6,675 bases of DNA from Paracoccaceae bacterium (GTDB lineage Bacteria; Pseudomonadota; Alphaproteobacteria; Rhodobacterales; Rhodobacteraceae), in the NCBI GenBank assembly GCA_003545125.1, contig DQCI01000048.1:8371-15045 (forward strand). Direction: 5' to 3'. Both the position numbers and the translations under genes were made by a program. Positions 1 to 6,288 of the stretch are shown piece by piece. The notes below the pieces were generated by a model. That model did not search any database, was not told the DNA's origin, and worked only from the letters and a program-made list of their open reading frames with translations. Numbering within the stretch: the stretch's first letter is position 1; every line of letters begins with the position of its first letter.

Positions 1-204
1 GCGGAGATCTGGCACGAGGTCATGACACGGGTGCAGGCCGATCTGACGCCGCGGCCGCTGCCGATGATCGCGGCCGGCGCGCCGATCGCCGAGGCCCCGG
101 GCATCGCGCCCGCGCCGCAGTTCGGCAACCCGACCCATACCGCGCCCGGCGGCGAAGATACGCTGTTCGGGGTGCTGCGCTCGATCCTCGGGATTGACGG
201 ATAG
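1..204 (+). CDS. C-terminal end of a probable class A penicillin-binding protein (partial, 5' end outside window)
   Basis: Frame 1 is open from the first base and ends at TAG 202-204, giving 67 residues. The first residues read AEIWHEVM followed by a short stretch ending LTPRPLPM. This resembles the end of the transpeptidase domain of bifunctional (PBP1-type) penicillin-binding proteins, where a 'lPa-iW-+vM' segment comes just before a low-complexity tail. After it comes a Pro/Ala/Gly-rich linker and a short hydrophobic C-terminus (LFGVLRSILGIDG), a layout often seen in alphaproteobacterial PBPs. The catalytic Ser-x-x-Lys, SxN and KTG motifs would lie upstream and cannot be seen, so the assignment rests on the tail alone. 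The ATG at codon 8 is internal rather than a start, because the frame continues through the window edge. Family-level identity is an inference from a short fragment; an unrelated periplasmic protein is possible. Confidence 0.55.
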   Translation, partial: AEIWHEVMTRVQADLTPRPLPMIAAGAPIAEAPGIAPAPQFGNPTHTAPGGEDTLFGVLRSILGIDG

Positions 205-236
205 CCGCCGGCGCGCCCAGGCGCAGACGCAACGAG

Positions 237-276
237 ATTGCGCCGACCCGCAACCAGAAGGTAAGGTCGGCGCAAT
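237..276 (+). repeat. Perfect 12-bp inverted repeat (hairpin) between the PBP gene and the secretion operon
   Basis: ATTGCGCCGACC at 237-248 is exactly complementary to GGTCGGCGCAAT at 265-276, with a 16-base loop. It starts 32 bases after the PBP stop codon and ends 38 bases before the secretion GTG. The stem is GC-rich enough to act as a transcription terminator for the upstream gene, but no T-run follows on either strand, so a classical intrinsic terminator is not supported. Alternatives are an mRNA 3'-end stabilising hairpin, a 5'-leader structure for the secretion mRNA, or a repressor site. The repeat is directly visible; its role is not. Confidence 0.7.
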
Positions 277-314
277 AAACCGGGACCGGAACGGAACGGA
301 CGAGTAGGCACAGC

Positions 315-2084
315 GTGGCAGCGACAGGCACTTCGAAACTCAGCACGGCGCAGCTCAACCAGGGCGTTGCAGAATTGCGCGCGACCCGGGCCGAAAGCCG
401 CGGGCTATTCTGGTCGGCGGGGATCTTCTCGGTTTTCGTCAACCTCCTGATGCTCACCGGCCCGATCTACATGTTGCAGATCTATGACCGGGTGTTGGGC
501 TCGCGGTCGGAAAGCACGCTGGTGTCGCTCACCATCCTGATGGGCTTTCTGTTCGCGATGATGGGGATTTTGGAATACGCGCGCGGCCGGGTGCTGTCGC
601 GGATCGGCGCCGGTTTCCAGGCCCGGCTCGACGCACGGGTGTTCTCCGCCGTGCTGCGGCGCGAGGCCTCGACGCCCGGCGGCACCGGACGCACCTCGAA
701 CACGTTGCGCGATCTCGAGGCGGTGCAGCGGGTGCTGTCGTCGCCGGTGTTCACCGCGGTGTTCGACATTCCCTGGACGCCGATCTTTCTCGCCGGGATC
801 GCCATTTTCCACCCCTGGCTGGGGCTGCTTGCGCTGTCAGGCGGGGCGGTGCTGATCGTCATCACGATCCTCAACCAGGTGTTTACCTCCGGGCCGGTGC
901 GCAACGCCAACATGGCGTCGATGCAGGCGGAACGCTGGGCCGAACAGGTGCGCTCCGAGGCCGAGATGGTGCGCGCGCTCGGCATGTCCGATGCCGCTTT
1001 CGAACGCTGGCATGAAGCCCGGCGCAGTGCGCTCGCCGACACCATCCTGTCGTCCGACCGGGCGGGCCAATTCTCGTCGATGTCGAAGACTTTCCGGATG
1101 TTTCTGCAGTCGGCGATGCTGGGGCTCGGCGCCTACCTGGTGCTTCAGGGCGAGCTGACGCCCGGCGCGATGATCGCGGGCTCGATCCTGCTCGGCCGCG
1201 CGCTGGCGCCGGTCGACCTCGCCATCGGCCAGTGGCAGCTGGTGCAGCGCGCGCGCTCCGGCTGGCAGGGGCTGGTGGAGCTCCTGGGCGAGATCCCGCC
1301 CGACGTGCAGCGCACCCAGTTGCCCGCGCCCTCGGGGCACCTCAAGGCCGAGAACCTCACCGTGATCCCGCCCGGCCAGGCCCAGGCTTCGTTGCGGATG
1401 ATCAATTTCGAGATCCTGCCCGGCACCGCGCTCGGCATCATCGGCCCGTCCGGCGCCGGCAAGTCGACGCTGGCGCGCTGTCTGACCGGGGTCTGGCGCC
1501 CGGCGGGTGGCAAGATCCGGCTCGACGGCGCCTCGCTCGACCAATTCGAACCGGCCGTGCTCGGCCAGCACATCGGCTATTTGCCGCAGCGGGTGCAGCT
1601 GTTCGACGGCACCATCGCCGAGAACATCGCCGGGCTTGCCGCGCCGGACGACGCCAAGGTGGTCGAGGCGGCGCGCAAATCGGCGGCGCACGAGATGATC
1701 CTCGAACTGCCCGAGGGCTACGACACCCGCGTCTCCTCAGGGGGCGGCATGTTGTCGGGCGGCCAGATGCAGCGCATCGGCCTTGCCCGCGCGATGTACA
1801 GCAACCCGGTTGTGCTGGTGCTGGATGAACCCAATTCCAACCTCGACAACGAGGGCAGCCAGGCGCTGAACCTCGCGGTGCGCGAGATGAAGGCGATGGA
1901 TGGCACGGTGCTGATCATGGCGCACCGGCCCTCGGCGATCACCGAATGCGAGCAGCTGATGGTACTCGACCACGGCATGATCAAGGCGCTGGGGCCGCGC
2001 GACGAGGTGCTGGAACGCACCGTTCAGAATGCGCGCCAGATCCAGGCGAGCACGGCCGAGGGCCGCAGCGGCGGGGTGACGTGA
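315..2084 (+). CDS. prtD: Type I secretion system permease/ATPase, PrtD family ABC transporter
   Basis: A 589-residue ABC half-transporter that would homodimerise in the inner membrane and use ATP hydrolysis to push an unfolded protein, typically an RTX protease, lipase or adhesin, into a tripartite export channel. The N-terminal half (about residues 30-305) carries hydrophobic segments near 33-55, 70-90, 148-188 and 262-298. The start [15 protein letters not shown] is characteristic of PrtD/AprD proteins, and there is no C39 peptidase domain. The ATPase domain (about 345-575) is intact: Walker [10 protein letters not shown] 377-385, Q-loop Q425 in YLPQ, signature LSGGQMQR 480-487, Walker B VVLVLDEP 499-506 with E505, D-loop SNLD 508-511, switch H537. 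The start is GTG 315. An in-frame TAA at 276-278 and no other plausible early start fix it, and a weak GAGTAGG lies 6 bases upstream. The stop overlaps the adaptor ATG by one base. The symbol is by family similarity only; the substrate is unknown. Confidence 0.93.
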   Translation: MAATGTSKLSTAQLNQGVAELRATRAESRGLFWSAGIFSVFVNLLMLTGPIYMLQIYDRVLGSRSESTLVSLTILMGFLFAMMGILEYARGRVLSRIGAGFQARLDARVFSAVLRREASTPGGTGRTSNTLRDLEAVQRVLSSPVFTAVFDIPWTPIFLAGIAIFHPWLGLLALSGGAVLIVITILNQVFTSGPVRNANMASMQAERWAEQVRSEAEMVRALGMSDAAFERWHEARRSALADTILSSDRAGQFSSMSKTFRMFLQSAMLGLGAYLVLQGELTPGAMIAGSILLGRALAPVDLAIGQWQLVQRARSGWQGLVELLGEIPPDVQRTQLPAPSGHLKAENLTVIPPGQAQASLRMINFEILPGTALGIIGPSGAGKSTLARCLTGVWRPAGGKIRLDGASLDQFEPAVLGQHIGYLPQRVQLFDGTIAENIAGLAAPDDAKVVEAARKSAAHEMILELPEGYDTRVSSGGGMLSGGQMQRIGLARAMYSNPVVLVLDEPNSNLDNEGSQALNLAVREMKAMDGTVLIMAHRPSAITECEQLMVLDHGMIKALGPRDEVLERTVQNARQIQASTAEGRSGGVT

Positions 2085-3472
2085 TGAAGACCGCATTGGC
2101 GAAGATCAAACCGAAACAGGTCGCGGTGCCGGCCCGCAAGGCCGCCCCGCCCGCAGCCGGGGGCGATCCGGAGATTCTCGCAGCCTGGTCGGCCCGAACG
2201 CCGCTGACGCTCGGGCTGATCGCGGTGCTGCTTCTGGTCGGCGGCCTGGGCACCTGGGCCGTCACCTCGACGCTCGCGGGCGCCATCGTCGCCTCCGGCA
2301 TGATCGAGGTGGAGACCAACCGGCAAGCCGTGCAACACCCCGACGGCGGGGTGGTGGACGCGGTGCTGGTGCGCGAAGGCGACAAGGTGGACGCAGGCCA
2401 GGTGCTGATCCGGCTCGACCGGGAAAGGCTGACCAGCGAGCTCTCGATCATCGAGAGCCAGTTGTTCAAGCTGATGGCCCAGCGCGGGCTCTACGAGGCC
2501 GAGCGCGACGGCGCCACGGAAATCACCTTCGACCCGGAGATCACCGTCGCCGTCGGCCGCTATCCGGAGATCGGCGAGATGCTCGTGAGCAACCGCCGGC
2601 TGTTCGAACAGCGGGTCGAGAACCTCGCGTCCTCGACCGACCAACTTGGCAAACGCAAGGCGCAGATCGCCTCGCAGATCGAGGGGCTCGAGGCGCAGCG
2701 CACGGCGCTTCAGTCGCAACTGGCGCTGATCGCCGAAGAACTCGACGGCCAGCTCAGGCTGCAGGAGCAGGGGCTCGCGCAATTGCCCAAGATCCTCGGT
2801 CTCCGGCGCGAGCAGGCCAGGCTCGAAGGATCTTCGGGCGAGATCACCGCCTCGATCGCCCAGAGCGAGGGGCAGATCACCGAGATCGACATCGAGATCC
2901 AGAAACTCCAGGCACAGATGCGCGAGGAGGCCATCGCGCGATTGTCCGAGCAGGAAGGCAACGAACTGGAACTGGCCGAGCGCCGCCGCGCGCTGCTGGA
3001 ACAGCTCAACCGGCTCGACATCCGCGCGCCGCTGGCAGGCGCGGTGCATGAGCTGAGCGTCTTCGGCGAGCAATCCGTGATCCGCCCGGCCGAACCGATC
3101 CTGTTCATCGTGCCCCAGGACCGGCCCCTCATCATCGGCGTCCAGATCGCCACCATTCATATCGACCAGGTGCATGTCGGCCAGGACGTGGTGCTGCGGT
3201 TTTCCGCTTTCGACACCCGCCGCACGCCGGAGATCTGGGGACGCGTGATCTCCGTGTCGCCGGACGTGATCCAGGACGAACGCAGCGGGATGAGCTATTA
3301 CCGGGCGCGGGTGGAAATCTCGGATGGCGAGATCGGGAAACTGCCGGAAGGTTCGGTTCTGGTGCCCGGTATGCCGGTGGAAGCCTACCTGAACACGGGC
3401 GAACGCAGCCCCGCGGCCTATCTCCTGAAACCGCTCGCCGACTATTTCAGCACGGCGTTCCGCGAGAACTGA
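2084..3472 (+). CDS. HlyD/PrtE-family type I secretion periplasmic adaptor (membrane fusion protein)
   Basis: A 462-residue adaptor that would link the ABC exporter to a TolC-like outer-membrane channel. It has a Lys/Ala/Pro-rich cytoplasmic N-terminus, one transmembrane helix at about 41-62, and the first half of a lipoyl/biotinyl-like hairpin around 84-112 ([19 protein letters not shown]). A long charged heptad-like region, about 113-310, would form the periplasmic coiled coils. The second lipoyl half is at about 311-330 ([14 protein letters not shown]), followed by the beta-barrel domain and the family's C-terminal signature [14 protein letters not shown] (429-442) with YLLKPL (446-451). 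Length fits PrtE/HlyD proteins of type I systems (430-480). The frame is open upstream to 1946, but ATG 2084 is chosen because it sits in TGATG with the ABC gene stop. It also gives a normal short cytoplasmic tail, and a GGGGTG lies a few bases upstream. Translational coupling should keep the two subunits in step. No outer-membrane partner follows. Confidence 0.92.
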   Translation: MKTALAKIKPKQVAVPARKAAPPAAGGDPEILAAWSARTPLTLGLIAVLLLVGGLGTWAVTSTLAGAIVASGMIEVETNRQAVQHPDGGVVDAVLVREGDKVDAGQVLIRLDRERLTSELSIIESQLFKLMAQRGLYEAERDGATEITFDPEITVAVGRYPEIGEMLVSNRRLFEQRVENLASSTDQLGKRKAQIASQIEGLEAQRTALQSQLALIAEELDGQLRLQEQGLAQLPKILGLRREQARLEGSSGEITASIAQSEGQITEIDIEIQKLQAQMREEAIARLSEQEGNELELAERRRALLEQLNRLDIRAPLAGAVHELSVFGEQSVIRPAEPILFIVPQDRPLIIGVQIATIHIDQVHVGQDVVLRFSAFDTRRTPEIWGRVISVSPDVIQDERSGMSYYRARVEISDGEIGKLPEGSVLVPGMPVEAYLNTGERSPAAYLLKPLADYFSTAFREN

Positions 3473-3516
3473 AGCGTTTCGAAACCAACCTGTGTCCCAA
3501 GCTAATCTCGAAACGC
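3473..3516. repeat. 44-bp inverted-repeat unit, copy 1
   Basis: The unit begins with AGCGTTTCGA and ends with TCGAAACGC. GCGTTTCGA (3474-3482) and TCGAAACGC (3508-3516) are perfect complements, giving a 9-bp stem around a 25-base interior. It starts inside the run TGAAGCG at the adaptor stop codon, so the gene ends exactly where the repeat begins. Its left arm also contains the 10-bp palindrome GTTTCGAAAC (3476-3485). It aligns without gaps to copy 2 over all 44 positions, with 29 identities by hand count, the identities concentrated in the two ends. It could act as an mRNA 3'-end hairpin, a protein-binding site, or a short interspersed palindromic element. Confidence 0.65.
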
Positions 3517-3537
3517 CCACAACATCCATGGGGTCCG

Positions 3538-3581
3538 AGCGTTTCCCGACAAACCAGTGATTCAGGTCTTGCGCGAAACGC
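3538..3581. repeat. 44-bp inverted-repeat unit, copy 2
   Basis: Same length and same ends as copy 1: AGCGTTTC at 3538-3545 and CGAAACGC at 3574-3581, followed by T so that AGCGTTTC pairs perfectly with GAAACGCT (3575-3582). It lies 65 bases downstream of copy 1, start to start, separated by 21 unrelated-looking bases. The interior is diverged but keeps blocks such as AACC and GTG at matching positions. The outermost arms of the pair, AAGCGTTTCG (3472-3481) and CGAAACGCTT (3574-3583), are also perfect complements, so the two copies could fold together as one 112-base structure. Confidence 0.65.
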
Positions 3582-3769
3582 TTTCGGGATTGCTGGCCGG
3601 CGAAGGGCATGTTTCGGCGTTCGAAGCTTGGCTGGCGAGACCTGATCGGGGCGGTGTTCCCGGCACGCAAACGGCATGTACCAATTTGTAAAAGAACGAC
3701 AAAACGCCTGCCCCCGGGTTCCGGATTCCCGGAAACGCGGGAAACAACCCACCGCACGCGCCTTCCCCG

Positions 3770-3798
3770 TTTACGTTACCGCGAACCCCCTGTAGCGT
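3770..3798 (+). promoter_or_regulatory. Weak candidate promoter for the RidA-phosphodiesterase pair
   Basis: TTTACG (3770-3775) and TAGCGT (3793-3798) are separated by 17 bases and would place the transcription start about 18 bases before the RidA ATG, leaving a short leader that contains the ribosome-binding site. The match to the sigma-70 consensus is poor in both boxes. It is proposed mainly from position and from the need for a promoter after the long gap. Confidence 0.3.
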
Positions 3799-3810
3799 CA
3801 CAGCGAAAAC

Positions 3811-3816
3811 AGGAGA
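3811..3816 (+). promoter_or_regulatory. Shine-Dalgarno site of the RidA-family gene
   Basis: AGGAGA lies 6 bases before ATG 3823, the best-placed ribosome-binding site in the window. It fixes the start of the RidA-family protein and suggests that this gene, rather than its coupled partner, sets the translation rate of the pair. Confidence 0.8.
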
Positions 3817-3822
3817 ACTCCC

Positions 3823-4284
3823 ATGAGCGGTTTCGAACAACGCCTAGCCGACCTTGGCGTCACTCTTCCCGACGCCCCGGCGCCCGCGGCCAATTACGTG
3901 CCCTGGATGGTGCTCGACGGCATGGTCTATGTCTCGGGTCAGGTCTCGATGAAGGACGGCACCTTCCTCACCGGCAAACTCGGCGACGACTTGAGCACCG
4001 AGGACGGCGCCGCGGCGGCGCGCCTGTGTGCGATCAGCCTGCTCGCCCAGGTGAAGGCCGCCGCCGGGGGCGATCTCGACCGGCTCAAGCGCGTGGTCAA
4101 GCTCACCGGGTTCGTCAATTCCACCGCCGATTTCGGCGACCAACCCAAAGTGGTGAACGGGGCGTCCGACTTCCTCGTCGAAGCCTTGGGCGACGCTGGG
4201 CGGCACACCCGGTCGGCCGTCTCCGCAGCAAGCCTGCCGTTCGGCGTTGCGGTCGAGATCGAAGGGATCTTTCAGCTCAAATGA
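3823..4284 (+). CDS. RidA family protein (long YjgF/YER057c/UK114 type), probable reactive imine/enamine deaminase
   Basis: A 153-residue cytosolic protein. Canonical RidA hydrolyses 2-aminoacrylate and related imines released by PLP-dependent dehydratases, protecting PLP enzymes. The fold landmarks are present: the strand region GMVYVSGQVSMKDG (33-46), the helix with LAQVKAAAGGDLDRLKRVVKLTGFVNS (74-100), and the C-terminal TRSAVSAASLPFGVAVEIEGIF (129-150). R130 aligns with the catalytic arginine (Arg105 of E. coli RidA), and the VEIEG glutamates are kept. At about 150 residues with an N-terminal ADLGVTLPDAPAP stretch, it belongs to the longer RidA-like subgroup rather than the 128-residue E. 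coli-type RidA, so its substrate may differ. The start is fixed by AGGAGA upstream. The stop overlaps the next ATG as ATGA. The family call is secure; the exact substrate is not. Confidence 0.93.
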   Translation: MSGFEQRLADLGVTLPDAPAPAANYVPWMVLDGMVYVSGQVSMKDGTFLTGKLGDDLSTEDGAAAARLCAISLLAQVKAAAGGDLDRLKRVVKLTGFVNSTADFGDQPKVVNGASDFLVEALGDAGRHTRSAVSAASLPFGVAVEIEGIFQLK

Positions 4285-5039
4285 GCCTGCCCGACGCTTT
4301 TCTGCGCACGCCCCTCGCCCACCGCGCCCTGCACGGGGCGGGCCGACCCGAGAATAGCCTTGCGGCGGTGCGGGCTGCGGTGGCGGCCGGCTACGGGATC
4401 GAGGTCGACGTCCAGCCCTCGGCGGATGGCGTGGCGATGGTGTTCCACGACTATGTGCTCGACCGGCTGACCGACGAGACCGGGCCAGTGGCGACACGCA
4501 GCGCGGCCGAACTGGCGGCGATCCCGCTCAAGGGCGACGACGAAGGGATCCCGACGCTCTCGCAGGTCTTGACCGCCGTCGACGGCAAGGTGCCCGTTCT
4601 CATCGAGATCAAGGACCAGGACGGCGCGATGGGGCCGGACATCGGTTCGCTCCAGGTTTGGGTGGCCGAGGCGCTCGCGGGGTACGCGGGCCCCGCCGCC
4701 GTGATGAGTTTCAACCCGCATGCCGTCGCCGCAATGGCGAAGCTGGCGCCAGGCGTGCCGCGCGGGCTCACCACGTCCGGCTGGGATCATGGCAACGCGT
4801 TGCTGTTGCCGGCCGCGACCCGGGCACATCTCCTCGCGATTAAGGATTTCGACCGGGTCGGCGCCTGTTTCATCAGCCACGATTTGCACAATCTGACGAA
4901 TCCGCGGGTGGCCGAATTGAAGGCGTTAGGCGTACCGATCCTGTGCTGGACGATCCGGTCGGCCGCCGAGGAGTCACAAGCTCGCGAGATCGCCGATAAC
5001 ATCACCTTCGAGCACCACGCCGCTGCCCGCCCGGCTTGA
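4281..5039 (+). CDS. Glycerophosphodiester phosphodiesterase (GDPD family, cytosolic)
   Basis: A 252-residue TIM-barrel enzyme expected to hydrolyse glycerophosphodiesters (deacylated phospholipids) to sn-glycerol 3-phosphate and an alcohol with a divalent metal. Motifs run in the usual order: AHRALHG...PENSL with H14, R15, E24 and N25; GIEVDVQPSADGVAMVFHD with metal-site E41 and D43 and catalytic H56; IEIKDQ with E109 and K111; and PILCWTIRS near the C-terminus. No signal peptide is present, and the size matches the cytosolic UgpQ type (about 250) rather than periplasmic GlpQ (about 350). The final barrel strand reads DNITFEHHAA where many relatives have a G-I-x-T-D-x-P ending. ATG 4281 is chosen because it overlaps the RidA stop as ATGA, although the frame is open back to 3609. 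There is no close Shine-Dalgarno, so translation is probably coupled to RidA. Confidence 0.92.
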   Translation: MSLPDAFLRTPLAHRALHGAGRPENSLAAVRAAVAAGYGIEVDVQPSADGVAMVFHDYVLDRLTDETGPVATRSAAELAAIPLKGDDEGIPTLSQVLTAVDGKVPVLIEIKDQDGAMGPDIGSLQVWVAEALAGYAGPAAVMSFNPHAVAAMAKLAPGVPRGLTTSGWDHGNALLLPAATRAHLLAIKDFDRVGACFISHDLHNLTNPRVAELKALGVPILCWTIRSAAEESQAREIADNITFEHHAAARPA

Positions 5040-5064
5040 CGCGGGGCCGGGGCGGGGCAGTATC
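5036..5064 (+). promoter_or_regulatory. Candidate promoter for the FemAB-like gene, predicting a leaderless mRNA
   Basis: TTGACG (5036-5041) and AGTATC (5059-5064) are separated by 17 bases. The -35 box has five consensus bases and overlaps the stop codon of the phosphodiesterase gene (TGA 5037-5039). A start 6-7 bases after the -10 box falls at or next to the A of ATG 5070. No Shine-Dalgarno is present in the 30-base gap, which supports a leaderless transcript. Confidence 0.5.
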
Positions 5065-5069
5065 GGCGC

Positions 5070-6236
5070 ATGAGCGACAGCCTTGAGATCCGCCTGCACG
5101 AGACCCTCGCCGACATCCCGGCGACCGACTGGGATGCCTGCGCGGCCCCCGAGGGCAGCGCGCAGCCGCGCGACCCGTTCACGACGCATCGGTTTCTGCT
5201 GGCGCTCGAGCGGTCGGGCAGCGTCGGTGAGACCACCGGCTGGGCGCCGCGCTACATCACCGTGCACGACGGCGGCGAGATGATCGCGGCAGCACCCGCC
5301 TATCTCAAGAGCCACTCGCACGGCGAATATGTCTTCGACTGGGCCTGGGCGGATGCCTGGGAACGCGCGGGCGGGCGCTACTACCCGAAACTGCAGATCA
5401 GTGTGCCCTTCACCCCGGTCACCGGACGGCGGTTCCTCACCCGCCCGGATCACGAGGCGCGGGCTGCGGCCGCGATCGTGCAGGGTGCTGTGCAGGTCGC
5501 CGCAGAAGCCGGGCTTTCCTCCGTCCATGTCACCTTCTGCACCGATGCCGAAGCCGCAGCGGGCAAGGCGATGGGGCTGATCGACCGGCTGGGCACGCAG
5601 TACCATTGGGACAACGAGAATTACGTTAGCTACGACGATTTCCTCGCCACGCTCTCCAGCCGCAAGCGCAAGGCGATCCGGCGCGAACGGCGCGCGGCGC
5701 AGGGTTTCGGCGGTGAGATCGTTCAGCTCACCGGCGATGCGCTGACGCCCGAGCATTGGGACATCTTCTGGTCCTTCTACCAGGACACCGGTGCGCGCAA
5801 ATGGGGCACGCCCTATCTTACCCGCGCGTTCTTCGACATCGTCCAGGAGGAGATGCGCGACGACGTGCTCTTGGTGCTGGCGATGCGCGACGGCGAACCC
5901 GTGGCCGGCGCGCTCAATTTCATTGGCCGCGACACGCTTTTCGGTCGTTACTGGGGCCAGTCCGAACACCATCCGTTCCTGCATTTCGAGCTGTGTTACT
6001 ATCAGGCCTGCGATTTCGCCATCACCCGGGGGCTCGCGCGGGTCGAGGCCGGCGCACAGGGCGATCACAAGTTGGCGCGCGGGTACCTGCCGCAGCGCAC
6101 CCATTCGCTCCACTGGATCGCCGATCCGGGCTTTCGCGGCGCGGTCGAGGAATTCGTCGAGCGCGAGGCCGAGGCGGTGGGCGAAGACATCGAGGTTCTC
6201 ACCTCGATGGGCCCGTTCAAGCGCGGACCGGGTTGA
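5070..6236 (+). CDS. FemAB/GNAT-like protein of the COG3146 (DUF482) family
   Basis: A 388-residue soluble protein with no signal peptide or membrane segment. It is recognised as the COG3146/DUF482 family, annotated as a GNAT-family N-acetyltransferase or 'peptidoglycan biosynthesis protein' because of a FemAB-like double acetyltransferase fold. Landmarks in order: DPFTTHRFLLALERSGSVG (35-53), EYVFDWAWADAWERAGGRYYPKLQISVPFTPVTGRR (86-121), the basic segment SSRKRKAIRRERR (196-208), GARKWGTPYLTRAFF (241-255), the region 273-296 that resembles an acyl-donor fold (GEPVAGALNFIG), and the conserved stretch HFELCYYQACDFAI...RVEAGAQGDHKLARGYLP (305-340). Substrate and acyl or aminoacyl donor are not established for the family, so a role in peptidoglycan is only suggested by fold similarity. 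The start at ATG 5070 agrees with the promoter geometry. A separate promoter means it need not be co-regulated with the preceding pair. Confidence 0.9.
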   Translation: MSDSLEIRLHETLADIPATDWDACAAPEGSAQPRDPFTTHRFLLALERSGSVGETTGWAPRYITVHDGGEMIAAAPAYLKSHSHGEYVFDWAWADAWERAGGRYYPKLQISVPFTPVTGRRFLTRPDHEARAAAAIVQGAVQVAAEAGLSSVHVTFCTDAEAAAGKAMGLIDRLGTQYHWDNENYVSYDDFLATLSSRKRKAIRRERRAAQGFGGEIVQLTGDALTPEHWDIFWSFYQDTGARKWGTPYLTRAFFDIVQEEMRDDVLLVLAMRDGEPVAGALNFIGRDTLFGRYWGQSEHHPFLHFELCYYQACDFAITRGLARVEAGAQGDHKLARGYLPQRTHSLHWIADPGFRGAVEEFVEREAEAVGEDIEVLTSMGPFKRGPG

Positions 6237-6262
6237 CCGCGGCGGGCGGGCAACCCACATTC
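6233..6262 (+). promoter_or_regulatory. Candidate promoter for the DUF302 gene
   Basis: TTGACC (6233-6238) and ACATTC (6257-6262) are separated by 18 bases; the -35 box again overlaps the stop codon of the upstream gene (TGA 6234-6236). A start around 6269 would leave a leader of about 20 bases containing the GGAGA ribosome-binding site at 6279-6283. The -10 box is a poor match to TATAAT. Confidence 0.4.
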
Positions 6263-6288
6263 TGAAAATCGCATATATGGAGACCCGC

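Larger units (their letters stand above)
3473..3822. other. 350-bp intergenic region without a gene, AT-richer than its flanks
   Basis: No convincing coding region is present. Open frames on both strands have no family character, and the 3609 + frame is only the phosphodiesterase frame read upstream. By eye the stretch has more A/T and AAA/TTT triplets than the genes around it. It holds two related inverted-repeat units (3473-3516, 3538-3581), a short hairpin at 3719-3734 (TTCCGG, four-base loop, CCGGAA), and scattered AAACG words (3511, 3576, 3669, 3702, 3733). A candidate promoter and ribosome-binding site stand just before the RidA gene. No T-run marks an intrinsic terminator for the secretion operon. 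A small RNA gene cannot be excluded from sequence alone. Confidence 0.75.

Noticed and set aside
1946..2083. Upstream extension of the adaptor protein by 46 residues
   Set aside because: It lies wholly inside the ABC transporter ATPase region and its peptide has no HlyD similarity; TGATG coupling at 2084 gives a normal adaptor length.
3473..3581. Start of a CRISPR-like array
   Set aside because: Only two copies with 66 percent identity, a 21-base gap, and no cas genes; the pattern is paired inverted repeats, not direct repeats with unique spacers.
3472..3583. Insertion sequence or miniature transposon made by the paired repeat arms
   Set aside because: The 10-bp outer arms are complementary, but no flanking target-site duplication is visible and no transposase remnant lies inside; kept as a repeat pair only.
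2024..3757. 577-codon open frame on the - strand over the adaptor gene and the following gap
   Set aside because: It is antisense to a well-supported HlyD-family gene. Its translation is rich in Arg, His, Asp and Gln with no family character, typical of a GC-rich shadow frame.
3473..3822. Intrinsic terminator after the secretion operon
   Set aside because: Hairpins are present, but none is followed by a T-run; termination here cannot be asserted from sequence.
3562..3840. 92-codon - strand open frame in the intergenic gap as a small gene
   Set aside because: It runs across the RidA start and its ribosome-binding site, and the peptide shows no recognisable family.
3609..4280. Upstream extension of the phosphodiesterase frame through the gap and the RidA gene
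   Set aside because: The region is Arg-rich out-of-frame translation of the RidA gene; the GDPD domain starts right after ATG 4281.
5791..6288. Upstream extension of the DUF302 frame into the FemAB-like gene
   Set aside because: The extension is a Ser/Arg-rich shadow translation; DUF302 similarity begins at ATG 6289, which has GGAGA in front.
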